Positions 24,200-37,500 of a DNA stretch of 64,000 nucleotides are shown one piece after another (within the stretch, counting starts at the first letter, position 1; each line of letters opens with the position of its first letter). Source of the DNA: Oxytricha trifallax (Eukaryota; Ciliophora; Spirotrichea; Sporadotrichida; Oxytrichidae); assembly GCA_000711775.1 (NCBI GenBank), contig ARYC01017575.1, forward strand, positions 1 through 64,000, in the 5' to 3' direction. The notes under the pieces were generated by a model. It was not told the DNA's origin. It ran no database searches and saw nothing but the letters and a program-made list of their open reading frames with translations. The position numbers and the translations under genes are program-made.

Positions 24200-27140
24200 A
24201 AAGAACCATGCTAATTTTAAAATAGGAAATATCACTTAAAAGCCAAATTTCTTTTCTTCAGGTTCCACCTCCCCAGTAAGAAATCTATTCGCTTAAAAAA
24301 AGCAGTCCATGATGTCTTCTGAGTCTGAAGACTTGTTTGAATCTCAAAAATAAAATACATTCATAGGGGCATCTTCCTCTCTGGCTTAAAACACGAATTC
24401 AAAATAAAATATATTTCATCTATCCAGGAAGAAAGATAAACAGATATCGCAATTATTGAATAATATATCACTCTTTAAAAGCTCAGATGATATTTAAGTG
24501 CTCAAGAATTAAATATTAGATAAGATGATTTCAAACACACATGTCACTAATAATGTGTAGAGCTTGTTAAATAATTGATTTATATGGGGGGGTACCAGAT
24601 TTTGATGATATATACAGATGGAAATTAATTTTAATTTTAGAGGGGACAGATAGTTGTAAGTGCTAGTCAGTAAAACACAGCAGCTAATTCCACAACGAAT
24701 CGCGGACAATCTTCACAATATTAGAAATCCCCCAATCATAACCAAACTTAAATCAGACAGCAGCACAGCAAGAAATCTTCTGTAATTTTCAAAAGAGACG
24801 AAGTGAACATGTTCATAAATTAGAATTACTAAAAACATCAGCAGTAGAATATAATTAATTAATAGTCTAATTAGTTGCAGGAGTTGAGTTCCAACCCACC
24901 AAGCAGTTATTAGAAATATAATTAGGGATTTAAGATATCACAGTCCCCCACCAATTACCCCATGCTATAAATTTAAAGAGTATTTATCATTTACTCAAAA
25001 AATTCCGATAGTATTTGATTTATTATATTAATTTGAAAATATGCTTAAAAATAAAGGAATAAGTAGAAAACAGCAAATTCAGCTGAGCAGCAATTTAAAG
25101 GCGAGAAGCTAAATTTTGGATTTCTTAAGCAAATAAGACTAATAAGATGCGAATTTCAAATCACGAAAATTCATGCAAAACTAGTTTATGTCACCACAAA
25201 ACTAATATATTATTAGAAGATTTACTTACAATTATATAATTATTATGATACATCAAGTATAATTATGAAAAACTAGAAATACAATAATAAAGATTAAACA
25301 TTAATTCATGATTTAATTTCCCATCCATTCAACGCCACGATGACTTTCGCTAATAACTCAAATAATAATTTTCCAAAATTTGTGAGTGATTAACAACAAA
25401 TTACTTATAAATTTTTTGGTAATAAATAAAACTCTGTAAATTTGCCAATATCATTTCTATTATTATTTGTAAAAGTAAGTTTATAAAATATTACAAATTG
25501 TCTTTATAAAAGTTATGAGACATTTATTTATTTAAAATATCACCTCTTTTTGGATTGACGAATTAATCAACACTTCCATAGATAAGCAATCCAAACTCCA
25601 CTTCTGGTCCAATAAATAACCTAATTGCCTCTAAATATCTGTAAAGCAGTTTCAGAAATACACCGCAATCAATGCAAGGGTATCTAAATAACAAAGAAAA
25701 TCTAAAAAATAAAGTGAATTTTGGCAGTAATAATATCTGTGATAGTGGATAGTAGCCATAGTAGTTTGGATTGAGCAGTCTTATGAATTAGTCTATATAT
25801 GTTTTAAGTAAACCATTAGTATTGAAGAAAGTAAATGAAACTGCATAATGAAATATTAGGAATGAGAACTTTCTCTTTTTATTTGAATTTGATCATGTGA
25901 TATGTTTTAAATTTATCAAGTTTAACTATTCCAACGATTTGAGTGATTCTGGTAAGGCTAAAAGAGCAATACCAATTTTCTCAAAATATAAATAAGATAG
26001 AAACTATGTACTGTAAATGAGTTCATCTAATCAATCGCCGATGGATGATATTAGTGGAGGGGGTGATGTATCAGAAACTTTTAATATAAAGGATTTTTAA
26101 ATAAGACTCTTTAATAGGATATTAAACATTAAAAATTAGATTTTACAGAAGATTTCACATCTAGGTAATATTCTCATGTTTTAAGTGCTGGAAACACTTA
26201 AAACTAGAAAAATGGAATGCCCATAAGATTTAATTTAACTCAGAATAATTAAGTATAATAAGAGAAATATTAATCAACTAGGAATCACAGGACTTAATAG
26301 TTTATTTGTATATATATTTAGAGTATTAATTACCTTTTTTATAAAACTTGTTTTTGAAATAGTTCCAATAAAACAGACAATAGCAATAGATAGCAGGCAG
26401 TTTAGGTCCAAGTGCGTAAAAAATGCGAAGTAGATTAGCCTAGAATTAGGTGTTGTATAGTGATTAAATAAGTAAAAGTAGAACTAGAGATCAGGGTACA
26501 TAGATGCTTATAGATAGAGAGAGAACCAACGATTTTGATGTTAATCATATTAAAGAAATTAAATTGCCACTTGGGTAGATTTTAAATTCGGAATAAGAAG
26601 CGCACTTCAATTAAACACCAATCAATACTTTGAAACTATATATTATGGGTAATTTTTTAATTTTTAACAAACTCTTTATATAAACATTTTATTTAGATTA
26701 AAATGACTTTGAAACACATAACTGAAGTAGGGGGAGTAAACATACAAGTATCGAAAAAGCAATTAAATATGGATTTAAGAAACAAAAAATATTAAGATTC
26801 GTTGACTTTATCACCTTGGCTTAAAAGCCCAAAAAACTATCCTAATTCACCCATATTATATAATATGGGCTAGGAAAGTATGAAAAATCAGTAAATTGAA
26901 TCAAATGAATTAATTAAATTAAATTAAATTTTATATAGATCTTTAATTAATAAAGTATTATATTAATGAAGATAGAGGTCACATAAAATAGGAAGGATTT
27001 TCTTAGAAAATAGAGGACTGGAGTAATAAAAGTGATAATAAGTTGAATTCTGAACCATTAGAGACAGCATCAAATTATAAAACTGGTGCAATATTTATTA
27101 GTTTTTATTTTAGCAAAAAATATATTTAGAAATCGCCAAT
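24200..27140 (+). CDS. S/N/Q-rich protein of unknown function, multi-MDS gene
   Basis: Several open plus-strand segments with coherent composition: about 24240-24530, 24680-24980, 25060-25210, 25560-25820, 25925-26165, 26395-26660, 26715-26910 and 26965-27110. Gaps are AT-rich and probably IESs or introns. The predicted protein is rich in Ser, Asn, Gln and Lys with short motifs such as FGFLKQ-like or SSNQSPMDDISGGGD; no folded domain was recognised. Start and stop are not fixed. Convergent with the sorting-nexin gene, with AT-rich DNA at about 27140-27390 between them. Confidence 0.5.
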
Positions 27141-27395
27141 TAAAAATAAAAGATACATAATTTCTCCAGTTATTCTTGTTATTTATAAACAATAATTAGT
27201 AGATTTCATAAATTTCTTAAGAAACCTATATTTATATAGGAAATTTCCATTCCCCAAAATTATTGACTCAAAAAATAATAAAATAAATTATATATAAATG
27301 CTTGAGACTATTCTTATATGTTTATAGAAAGTTTGAATTTAAATTGATTATATTTAGTTATTTATCTAGTTAATATATTCAGATAATGATTTGAT

Positions 27396-30092
27396 TCACA
27401 AAACTCTACCAGTGCCTCCACTGCCTCCATCTCTAGTTTCAGCCTCATTTTCGAACTTGGCATTTTGTTGCAGCAATTCTTATTCGACTTTCTTGTCCTG
27501 TTCCAAGTCTTAGGAGGCCAGCTCAGCGAAGTGACTTAAGAAGTCAGCCCACATAACGTGATTCTAATAAAAAGTTTAACAAAATGAATGAGTTAATTAC
27601 CTAGTTAATGTAGGAGCATTGAATTTGAGACATGTCTCTGAAGTGATCTCTGATTAACCTGCCATTATCGTTTCCTACTCTCCTGATCTCATCCCAGCAC
27701 TGATTAGTGTAGAAACATAGCTCCTCTCTCTTGAGTTCGACTTCTCTGGTTTCTCTGGGGAGGATATACTGGAAGGCTTTGTCCTTGTCCTTCAATAAAT
27801 CATCCTTTTGCTTCAAGAGCTCGATGTTATCCTCAAAACCTCCCCACTTAAAATATATATAAATATAGAAGAATGAATATTATTTATTTTGATTTATTTT
27901 ATATTTCCTTCAATGTGTGATTTTACATTAAATTAAAGTTAATATGAAAAAAAAATCTTAAGGTGAAAATAAGATTAAAATTTATACTATGAATATTTTT
28001 AAATCAATCAGCATGTTACTTTATCAAATTAAATAAAAATACCTTTTTAAAGCTTTAAAAATTGATTTATTAACTTTATAATTAAAAAAATAATATAATC
28101 CTAATTTTATTTAATTATCTATTTAAAACTCAAGAACTTAAAACAGTAAAATTTCAATAATTATAATTATTTCATCCAAATATTTTTAATTTCTCATTTC
28201 TCATTATAAACAATCTTAACAGTCATAAAATAATATACTTATATAATTCTAATTTAAAACAAAAATGTTTTTATAATTTTTTATTATTCAACTTGTAAAC
28301 ATCCTTAGACTTGAACAACTTTTCTTTCTTGTCAATCAGATTTCTCTCTTATCTGACATATTCTTGCTTAGACTTTTCCCTAACATTGAACAACTTATGC
28401 ATTAATATAACTTTAATTCAAAAAAAAACAATAATTCCAAATATTATTCTTATATCAAAACTCTCTGAATGAATCATGTTCATCTAAATGATATTTCATG
28501 TGCTCAGCTATGTACTTTTCAATCAACTCTCCCTGTTATGCAATAAAGTTACCGCTGCCAGTGACCATCTTGGATAGCCATCCAAACAGTTCATGTTAAG
28601 ATTAACACTTAATCATACGGTTAAGTTCACTCATTTGCTCTATAAATTTGTGAAGTTGGTACATAGTTGAGGCTAGTTCTTAAGATTTCTCATTGATCTC
28701 TTTTGCACAATCTATCATTTCTTTGTAGAGGATTTGATAGGAATCGGCGTAGTCTACCATTTTCGTGCAGAAAGCTGAGCTATTAGTTGTCATCTAGACT
28801 TTAGCTTAGCCCTTGTAAGTCACAAATTCTTCGATTTGCTTGGGATATTTGGCTTTGTCAGCTTCTTTCATTACTTTTTGGAATGCCTTTGGATCTTAGT
28901 CGAAAAGGAAGTCTAAGAGAAATTAAGAGGATTTTAGTTCTTCACATCTTGTTACAGCCTACAAGAACCTTTGGTAGTATTTTTCACGTTTTTTAATATA
29001 TTTAGGTGTGGGCTTTGGAGCTTTGTCTGGGAGAGGAGGAATGATTATATGTGGGAAAGACTTGTTAAGAATCTTTCTCAAAAATAGAAAGTCTGAATCT
29101 TTTCTACGCACATCATAATTTAGTGGAGCTGTTTCAATTCTGTAAGTAATATAATTTGCTGTGAAAATTCCACCATCTTTTATCAAGCCCTCGTTGACTC
29201 TGATAAACCTTAACATTTAAATTAAACACAATTTTTTATTCTAATTTTACTTAGTTTATCAATTCTCTTGAAGTTGAGTGGAGTAGGATTTTCATTGATC
29301 TTCTTAGTATCAATAAACTACCTTTATGGTTGCTTTCTATTAATGCCTTCTTAGTTTATCATTTCGAATGAAACATCCTTTTTCTCCTCTTCAAACTATA
29401 ATTGTTACATTTAATTGTTTAATGCTGCCACGTCAACTTAGTATGGCTGATTGTTTCCAACTGCAGAACCTGCGTTCTGGCTGTTATTGTGAGCCTCATT
29501 AAATGATTGGTTTTAGCTGTCACTTGATATTCCATATATAAAACAATTGTACCTATATTAAAAACTGGTAAATAAAATACTTTATCAATACCATTTGAGC
29601 GAATGTCTATCTATGCTGATTTTGATTGTTTTAGCTATCAGCATCATAATACTATTGCTATTCTTAATATTAATTTGCATCATATGGTATGGGTTAATAC
29701 GTGGCCTTGAATTCATTTACGACATCCATAAGTTCACCAAATGTCCAGTTATCAACATCAGTGCCCTTTTCTATAGTAAAATTGTTTAATATATCTTTCA
29801 AATTTTCTAATGATTTAAGCCATAATGGTTCTCAATAAAAAATAAATTATTTGTTTTAATATACCATTCAGATTTTATGCCCTTTATACACTTACCTCTC
29901 TTATATTCAAGAAACTGGGCGAATTCTGCCACATTTTATATTACTTATTTAATTTTCATAAATAATATACAATTACATAATCTCTTTATTTTATACATTG
30001 TAATTTTGATCTTAAACTTCAGTCTTAAGATAGTTTTGCTTCTCTTAGCGTTCTCTATAGTATAGAGCGACTTCGGGATCCATTCCCAACAT
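27396..30092 (-). CDS. Sorting nexin (PX domain followed by BAR-like coiled coil)
   Basis: ATG 30090-30092 (MLGMDPEVALYYRERQEKQN), TGA 27396-27398. A Q/N-rich N-terminal region is followed by a PX domain at about 29216-28960. It shows the canonical arginine motif and turn (YDVRRKDSDFLFLRKIL), the polyproline loop IIIPPLPDKAPKP and the conserved arginine later in the domain. Next comes a long helical region typical of SNX-BAR proteins (28960-28500, 28420-28300, 27845-27420), ending in a Gly-rich tail. Two IESs join in frame: pointer AAAAT (29933-30002) and pointer TAAG near 29220-29245. One intron lies at 29771-29895. SNX-BAR proteins bind PI3P on endosomes and tubulate membrane, often with retromer. 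Divergent from the adaptor sigma gene, a functionally related trafficking gene. Confidence 0.88.
29933..30002. other. IES, pointer AAAAT
   Basis: 70 bases; plus-strand repeats ATTTT at 29933-29937 and 30003-30007. Join gives ..TEVQDQN-VAEFAQFLEY.. in frame in the sorting nexin. Confidence 0.7.
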
Positions 30093-30458
30093 TTTTATTA
30101 AGAAAAATTAACTTTATAATTTATAATTATAACAAAAGAATTCTTAACTCAATCAATCTAATAGTCTGATAAAACTATTTATTAATTTCATCTATAATTT
30201 AAATTAATGAGATAAGTTAAAATATTAAATTTAAAATAATTTGCATCTACTTAAAATAATGGTAATTTTCTCACAATAATTGCATTCACTATTTTTTCAA
30301 ATTTACCAATTATTTTAAATTCATATTTAGAATGAACTTACCATGTATATTCTTGTATATTTGATATTAATCACTACTTTTATTAGATTAGGTTCATAAT
30401 TTGTTAATAAATACATTAAATGGAATAATTATAATTATATTGATAAAGATATTAAAAT

Positions 30459-31140
30459 ATGAGTAAAAATATTTTATATCATACTATTGCAGAACAGACA
30501 AGGTAAGACTAGACTATCGAGGTGGTACGTGGCTTATAATGAAGAAGAGCGTAAAAAGATAGAAATTGAAGTACACAGACAAATTGTATAGAGAGATTCA
30601 AAACACACAAATTTCCTTGAGGTACGCTTATTTGACTATGCAAAGATATAAATCATGATAATTATTGAATTTTACATTTCATTATCTGAAATTAATGACT
30701 AAATTGTTTTATTTATAGTTTAGAAACCACAAATTAGTATACAGAAGATATGCAGGACTTTTTTTCACATTATGCGTTGATTAAGGTGATAATGAACTCT
30801 CGATGTTAGAGGTATGCCAATATTTTAATAAAATTTGTGTATAATTCTCATTTTTAATTTTAGTTTATACATTTATTTGTGGAAGTGCTAGATTAATATT
30901 TTGGCAGTGTGTGTGAGCTTGATCTCGTTTTTAACTTCTTCAAGGTATGTGTTAAGCAAATGGAAATTACAGCTTAAATTATATGAAACCCAATATACTT
31001 AAGAATTTTATGAGAAGCTTAAATAATTTAATTTATAGGTATATCAAATTCTTGACAGTATGGTAATTGGAGGTGAGATAATGGAGTCTGCAAAACCTGT
31101 AATTAGATAAGAGCTTGACCAAGCAGATTACTATGAATGA
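30459..31140 (+). CDS. Clathrin-adaptor small (sigma) subunit
   Basis: Four exons: about 30459-30621, 30719-30811, 30864-30944 and 31039-31140, with GT-AG introns. The protein follows AP sigma chains closely: IILLQNRQGKTRLSRWYVAY, DSKHTNFLEFRNHKLVYRRY, AGLFFTLCVD, FVEVLDQYFGSVCELDLVFN and FFKVYQILDSMVIGGEI. QNR-GKTRL-W and the NHKLVYRRYAGLFF block are most like AP-2 sigma, but AP-1 cannot be excluded. It forms the small core subunit that, with the alpha or gamma chain, binds dileucine cargo signals. The likely start ATG (30459-30461) is one base out of frame with the body: a run of five A at 30465-30469 would have to be four to give MSKIFYIILLQNR. This is either a base error or a real frameshift. 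No IES interrupts the body. Confidence 0.9.
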
Positions 31141-31248
31141 ACAAAATAGAAGCGATAGTAGAACTAGTGCTCATATAAATAAAGTTTAGTTGTTGAAATA
31201 GTTAATTTTATATCTTATTTGTGATTCCTTATTATTCCTCTATTTTGT

Positions 31249-33710
31249 TCACACACTTGATAAATGAGAATTAAATTAATTGCTAGAATTACTAGTTTAC
31301 TTAAAGTCATAGTTTTGAGATACAAACTCAAATGGATTATGATAATTGAGATAGTCAGAGAAAATGAAGTGATCGTTATATTTTTGAAAATCTTGGTATT
31401 CTGAACTCTCTTCATCCATAAATATTAGGTTGAGGTTCTTGAAGCTATGATCGTAGCAAACATCCTTATTTGTGAAGTTAAATGAATTTTAGTCTTTATT
31501 ACTTTTGGCATTTCTATCAGACTGCTATTATTGCTGTTTGTTTTAGCTATTGTTTTCCATTTCCAATATCATATTAGTTAGGTTTTAATCTTGAACCAAA
31601 TCCATCAGTGAGTTTCTCATTACTGCATGCATACCTTTGCCAAATACCCTAAATAAGAATGAGAAAATTAACCATTAGCTTACATAATTCTGGTGATTGT
31701 GCAGTAGAGTTCATTTTCAGGTTGTCCCTTCATACTCATTTTTAGATATCTAATCATTTAATTTTCACCTAAATTTACATCGACTTGATGTTCATGCTAC
31801 CCAGGTTGAGGCTTGAGTTATCCCAATTAAGTCCATGTTTAAGATGGATAATCAATGCTGCCAGAGAATGATATCTCGCTCAATATATCTGAAAACTCTT
31901 CATGATTTGCTATAACTATAGTCTCAACAGCTACATCCTCGCTAAGATTGATAATTAAACTATGATTTTTAAATTAACTTTTACTAAAAAATAACTATGA
32001 GCCCTTAATATTTCAAATAAGAATGAGTTATTTATTAATTTAATTAAACTATACTCTTGATCTTCTTTACAAGATGGCAAAATTAAATACTCTTCTTTGC
32101 TGGCACTTAGAATGGCTTTTGGATTTTTAACACCCTTTGAAGTTTATAAAATAGTTGCTCCGCTATCTTTTGATGCATAGTTTTTGCCTTTCATGAGATC
32201 TTTCATTTTTTTCTCATGATGCAACTCTTTCTCACTTTTAAGTTATTCAGAGAAGTATCCTGATATATAGTCATTGAATGTCTAAACATAATTTTATAAG
32301 AGAAATTTTGATCTTTATAATAGAAGCAAATTTATTTTATAACCGTTTTTATAAGTATATTCTTTTTATGTAATGATTAATTATTAATCTATGTCGAAGT
32401 GTAGAAATGAATATAGTCAAAGAATGTAAATGCCAAAGTTTACAATTAGTTAATTGCAATATCAGAAATCATTCTGAATCTAACATCTTCTGTAACTTAT
32501 GAATAGATAGACTGCTCTTGTTTCTAAGATTAGGAAACATTCTATTATGATACGCTTTTATTCAGAAATGGAAAAGATTTTTGTTAATCTTTCGATAAGA
32601 AAGTTCTAGATTTATTACTTTTTGGATATCTTTACTTTTGCTTCATATCTTAAATGTATATCTCAAATAAGTCTCTCTCATAATATGAATTTATTGAGGT
32701 TTAAGGAGTGTTATCGAAAGGTGCTTCATTTTCATCAATAATCTATGAAGTATCATTATTGCTTTCTTATAATTAAGATTAAACTTATTCATGTGAATTG
32801 CTATCCGATTATTTAATTTCTGCTTCTTTTATTAATTCAATTTCTTACTAAAAGCTAAAATTATTATCAATAACACGTGTTCCGTTTTATAAAATATCAC
32901 TACAATTAAATGAGTCTTAGTTTATATCTTTCTCATTTTTATATAAGAAATAGTCTATAATGTAGCAAACTTCTGGATTTTAAGTAGTCTCTAATAGTAT
33001 ATCATCATTAATCTACTTCTCACTAGGAATTTATTGAGAGTTAATGACAATTATCCCTAATAATTAAAGGTTTTTATTTTCATCAATTTTTTCATTGTTA
33101 AACTCTGAAATTCTTTCTATTACTATTTAGCTATCAGGATTCTCCGCTGTTATGATATTATTTTCAGGATTCTCAGTTGTTTTTATATTATTTTGAAGTT
33201 CAAGTTTATTACCAAATTCCGAGATTGAGTTTTATGCATTATTCACTTTATTTATTGGTAAATTATTATCTGATTAAGTCTGTTATTATTGATCGCTTTC
33301 GAAAACTTATTATTCTTAAATATTTTGTTTACTATTTTCTGCGAAACTTATCAAATTATAATTATAAAGTATCAAATTATTATTTTAATATACACTGTTT
33401 AAATCACTTATTTATTTATTATTAATTTGTTAATGTTATTAATCAAATTTTGCACTTTCTTTTTCACATTATAGAAGTCTAAGTATCTTGATAAACTTAT
33501 ATCTTTATCATTTATAAAAGGGTAAATGATTTTTATATATTTTTATTAAATAAAAAATAAAACCATAATAATCTGACAAATTTTGATGTTATTGTTTATT
33601 TGATTAGTTTTGATTTTAGTTTTTGGTAATATCACGATCCTTGTAATCAAAAACAAAATTGCTATTTAGTTAGATTTCTTATGATAATATAACAAATTTT
33701 TGTATAACAT
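31249..33710 (-). CDS. SUCO/Slp1-type SUN-domain membrane protein
   Basis: Probable ATG at 33708-33710: the N-terminus has a hydrophobic run (AILFLITRIVIL) that could be a signal or anchor. A long acidic Q/N/E-rich region follows (about 33300-32400). The SUN-like domain of the Slp1/SUCO (osteopotentia) branch starts at about 32290: KNYASKDSGATILQTSKG and NPKAILSASKEEYLILPSC. It continues after an IES with VETIVIANHEEFSDIL, TWTQLGQLKPQPGQ and MIRYLKMSMKG, and ends with the RVFGKGM-like motif at about 31650. In the family these correspond to NYAS..GAKI, ANFE-F, W-LG-F, KYV and R-YG. TGA at 31249-31251. Family members are ER/nuclear-envelope membrane glycoproteins. Internal IES junctions were not all resolved. 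Convergent with the sigma-subunit gene, 108 bases apart. Confidence 0.8.
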
Positions 33711-34532
33711 GAAATTTATAAGTTACCAATTAATTTTTAAACTTGAATTAAATCATTTTATTATTAAAAAAACTAAGGGCTGGATTTAAAATTTGAAAAT
33801 AATTAATTTTATTTATAAAAATTTCGAAATTAAAGCTTGGGGATCAAATTCAATTTATAATCCCTAAAATTTTGATATTTAATTTAAAAAAAAGCCTCAT
33901 ATTAATTTTCCTTTTGTATTTCTAGCACACCCGCTTCCACCTAAATTAAAATATTTAATGCTATTAATTTCCAGGCAATTTAAATATAATTATATTTTTT
34001 ATTCCAATATAAAACTGATATATTTAAAATTAAAATTTATCTGAGCTGAGAAGATATTTAGAATCAATAAAAGGTTTAGGAATATTAATAGTTTTCTGAT
34101 TTTATAAGAGTTTATATATTTTCCTTAATTTAAATGTAAAGATTATGACTCTAATTATTACCAAAAATAATATTTGTTCTATTAAATGTTAATGAAAAGG
34201 TAGCGTATTTAATTTTAATTTTTAAAATAACAATATTTGATAGTTGAAGATTAATGACTATTGCAACTTTTGCGATAATTTTGGTTTATAGTTTTAGTAG
34301 TAGTTTTGATGTACATGTTTTAGTAATAATAATAATAATTATACTATAATTGATTATATTTGAATTCACTTATTCTACTTTCTTATCGATTACGGCATTA
34401 TTTATATATTTTTGTTAGAAAAGAGGTAGTATTGATAACAAAATTAGAAAGAAATGTGAAGGTTTATTGATCAATAATACATATATTTAATAAGTTTCGA
34501 GAAAACATCTTCAATTAAAATAAATATTATTT
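33711..34532. other. AT-rich spacer between SUN gene and giant GTPase gene
   Basis: Divergent spacer; no gene seen. It should hold both 5' regions. Confidence 0.55.
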
Positions 34533-37500
34533 ATGGAGAAAAGTTTCGATATTTTTGAGTTTATCTCAAAAAAGTACAAATAAAATGAAGATTTTCAGAA
34601 AAGCGTGATAAATGACTTAAACGTTAATAATATTACTAATTTGGATTAATTGGAGTCATTTGAGGAAAAATAAAAGTAAAATCCTGATAATCTCACTAAT
34701 ACAGACTTGACGTTCTAAATATTATTATTTAAGTTGAACATGATTAGTAAATGTTTTTATGAATCAACTAATTTTTTAATTTTTTTCATAATCTGTTTAT
34801 AAAATCTAGATATAATAACATTATTAAATAAATCGATTAATTCTATGATAAATATTTTAATTATTTTATTTTTGAGTTTTATCTCAATATCCATTTTATT
34901 AAGTAAAATTAAGTATAAATAAAATTAAGCTCGGCTAATTTATACTGTAATAGTTTAAAACAATTTACAATTATTTTAGATTTTCATTTCAATTAAAGAT
35001 CAGATAATAATAAAAGATATTTATTTAGAGCGAAAGAAAGATGAGAACGAATCTGACTAAATCAAGAAATTATAAAATCACTAAATTCCTCATGAAAGTA
35101 TTGAACCCTAAGAAATTAGCGAGTTCTAAAAGTCAGCCGACTCAGATAAAGTGCTCATTGATACTTCTTTAAATAATTAAGGGCTAAATGATGATTTGGA
35201 CTTGGTAGAGATGGAGGAAAATAAAGATGTCGGTATTAGAAAAGTAAATCATTTATAATACAAGAATTAATTAAAATAAAATTATATATAAAAAAATAAT
35301 CTTAGTGATTTTTTATACAAAATTGTTACATTTTTTATTATATAACATAATTTAAAATTTACCAAATTTTAGGTACTTAAATTTATTAGTTTATTTTAAT
35401 TTATTAGCAATATTAACTCAAACAAGGATTTATCAATTAACTCGAATCCAATGATAAATAATTTTACAGGTCAAAAGTCTATTTAGGAAAAATAATTATT
35501 AATAAATCACTTAAAATATATAAAAATACAAAACAATCATTATTCTTTTAAAAATTAATATATTTGGGCATATAGTAAAACTTTTAGACTCAAATTAATT
35601 GTAAAATGCCTTGAATAAAAATAGTATTACTTAAGTATTGAAATTTTTGTAAATAAATTGATTACGATAATCTAAATAATGTTTCTAATTATAATAGGAA
35701 TGTAAATTAAATATAAAAATCATTATATTATAATAATTAATTATTAAAAAAATTATATATTGTTTCATTTTGATAAACATTGTAATCCTTATTTTAATTT
35801 AAACTCTGTGAATCTTATTTCAATCTATTATTTTAGAAATAAATTTACAAAATTAAAATCTAATTTATTATTTTAACATATCCATTTCTTTTGCTTCAAT
35901 TATAAAAATTATTATTTTTTCTTTAAGTGTAAGATCTAATTAAAATATACAATTATAAAGTGTTAAGAAAATTTTTTTTTATTAATAATAAATATATAAA
36001 TTTTATCAAAATAAATGTAAACATTAAGTTATTTTATTAACTTTAAGAAATAAAATTATTATAAATTAAATTATTTATTCAATAACAAACAATCAGAAAG
36101 TTAAAATCCTAAATAAACTATTATTAATCAAAATAATAATACTAGAGGATTAAGGTATTTAGGAAAAATAATTTTAAATAATAATTCACAATTATCTTGT
36201 GAAAAATTCAAACCAAAGTGACTTTAATTTCAAATCTGTAATTTATACTATCTCTTAATTTTAGCCATCATTATTCATATTAATTTTTCCAATCTTCAAA
36301 AATAATCTCTGGAATTGGGATAATTTTAATTCAAGTTAACTCCACTCAAAAAAAAAAACTTAATGTTTTTTTCTCTTAAATAATAAACTTAAGAAAGGAA
36401 TAAAAAATTAATTTTTCAACTTTCAGCATTTTTTGTTGAGTAAAACAGCAACCTTGAAAATATTATTTATAAATATAACTGTAAATAAGTCGATGCTAAT
36501 TTAATTATTAATATTCTAATTCTCCCAAATTGAATGCAATTTTTAATAATAATAATTATAAAAATGATTAAAATCAATAAAATAATAAAGATGGGGGAGA
36601 ACCAATTGAAGTTGCAGAGGCAGAAACAAGTGAGACAATAAACTATTCTGCTACAGAAATAAATGATTAAAGTCATAACAAATAGAAAAATAACCATGAA
36701 GAAGATAATTAAAAATAGATTTTTATTTTTTTCTTCAATTTTTATGATAACACTGATCAATTTGATAGCTGCAATAGCTCCTTCGAAGACTTGAAAGTCA
36801 ACGATCATGAAGAAGAGCATAAAGTAAATTTACAGAATTCAGTTTAAATCGATACTTCAACTGTGCCTAAAGTTAGCAATTAAGAGCCAAAGTCTAATTA
36901 AGCTAAACTGGCAAATTTGAAGGAGGATGAAGACCTTAACAGCTAATTTTTCAAAGACAAGACATCTGAAGAGTACCATAAAACCGCTTTAAACATCAGT
37001 ATCGCACAACAGCCTGTATTAGGACTTGATAATCCAATGAAAAATGATTTGGACAAAATAATTAATACAAAAGACATAGAAAAAATTGAAGAGCATTTTA
37101 TTTCAACTTTATAGTTAATGCCAAAAGGTATAACTTTATTATTTTGATTTAAACTAATTTTATAATAATGATACGGAAATAAAATAATTTAAAATATCAA
37201 ATATACTCTAATTTGAAATCCACAATGACTGATGCTTTTACAAGGATTCATTCCAAATTAGTTTTTAAGTTATTAAAGGAGATAAGGTAAGTGTTTGTAG
37301 AATTATTAGATTCCTGAATTTTTAATACTAAATACCTTTTTCTCCACAAGGTCACCTCCTTCTAGAAGGAGAGCCTGATTTTAATATTACTTTTAATTTA
37401 GCTTGAATACTTACAGATTGTAAAATGTTAGTAAGCTTGAACTGTTGTAATTAAGCTTATTTTTAATCAATTAATTTTTTTTAAAAAGTCAACTTTATAG

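Noticed and set aside
33177..33425. 82-codon plus-strand ORF
   Set aside because: Antisense to the acidic region of the SUN-domain gene; composition (Y, F, I, L) is typical of antisense shadow.
36467..36820. 117-codon minus-strand ORF, hydrophobic, looks like a membrane protein
   Set aside because: Mirror of the coding plus strand of the GTPase gene, which has coherent acidic/Q/N composition here; hydrophobicity is the usual antisense effect of acidic, Asn-rich AT-rich sequence.
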